A stretch of DNA of 64,000 bases, taken from positions 719,374 through 783,373 of the forward strand of contig NZ_FOTE01000001.1 in assembly GCF_900114475.1 (NCBI RefSeq), read 5' to 3'. This document shows positions 63,416 through 64,000 of the stretch, piece after piece. Under the pieces are notes generated by a model. The model was given only the letters and a program-made list of their open reading frames with translations. It did no database searches and was not told the origin of the DNA. Positions within the stretch are counted from its first letter, which is position 1. Each line of letters opens with the position of its first letter. Source of the DNA: Paenibacillus sp. 1_12 (lineage in GTDB: Bacteria > Bacillota > Bacilli > Paenibacillales > NBRC-103111). A program made the position numbers and the translations under genes.

Positions 63416-64000
<585 letters not shown>

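Overview
The window looks like a chromosomal stretch of a spore-forming Paenibacillus-type Firmicute. This is inferred from gene content, not from a ribosomal marker: many sugar solute-binding lipoproteins with paired MsmF/MsmG- or LplB/LplC-type permeases, membrane-anchored AraC regulators, a YesM/YesN two-component pair, an S-layer-homology fragment, a GntR/LacI-type AraR repressor, and a collagen-like BclA-type protein. No rRNA, tRNA, CRISPR array, insertion sequence or phage gene was recognised.

Bases 1-4900 hold an AraC-type membrane regulator running off the left edge, an apparently permease-less solute-binding lipoprotein and a beta-propeller lactonase. Bases 5013-17755 are one long minus-strand operon: solute-binding protein, two permeases, three DUF5060/apiosidase-like (DUF4038)/DUF5605 proteins, a fucose/arabinose-isomerase-fold isomerase, a split transketolase and an FGGY kinase. 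A perfect cre match and a divergent LacI regulator (18119-19177) lie at its head. The set fits uptake and catabolism of D-apiose, released from plant cell-wall glycans and converted through apulose and apulose 4-phosphate. That pathway assignment is an inference.

Bases 19285-21908 hold cfa and a 5'-truncated S-layer-homology fragment. Bases 22011-29440 are a transporter operon with its own membrane AraC regulator and a sulfatase. Bases 29736-31642 hold two phosphoesterase genes preceded by a remnant of a third (glycerophosphodiesterase). Bases 31800-41580 are a second sulfatase operon with beta-glucuronidase, a YesM/YesN pair and an ABC importer, probably for a sulfated glucuronide. Next come meso-diaminopimelate dehydrogenase, the araDBA operon and araR with two AraR operators, and an MFS transporter.

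The right end (51271-64000) is the most unusual part. It encodes four small cysteine-containing beta-rich proteins that resemble endospore-appendage (S-Ena, DUF3992) subunits, one of them frameshifted at a run of nine A. With them are two unknown small proteins, a Maf-type glycosyltransferase, a legionaminic-acid-type nonulosonic acid pathway split over two convergent operons, and a collagen-like protein leaving the window. Two sequences match the sigma-K promoter pattern. My reading is a sporulation-controlled, glycosylated spore-surface or appendage system. The pathway's aminotransferase survives here only as a C-terminal fragment.

Start codons were chosen by Shine-Dalgarno spacing. Several genes appear to start with TTG or GTG. 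All family names come from motif recognition by eye and none has been checked by a database search.
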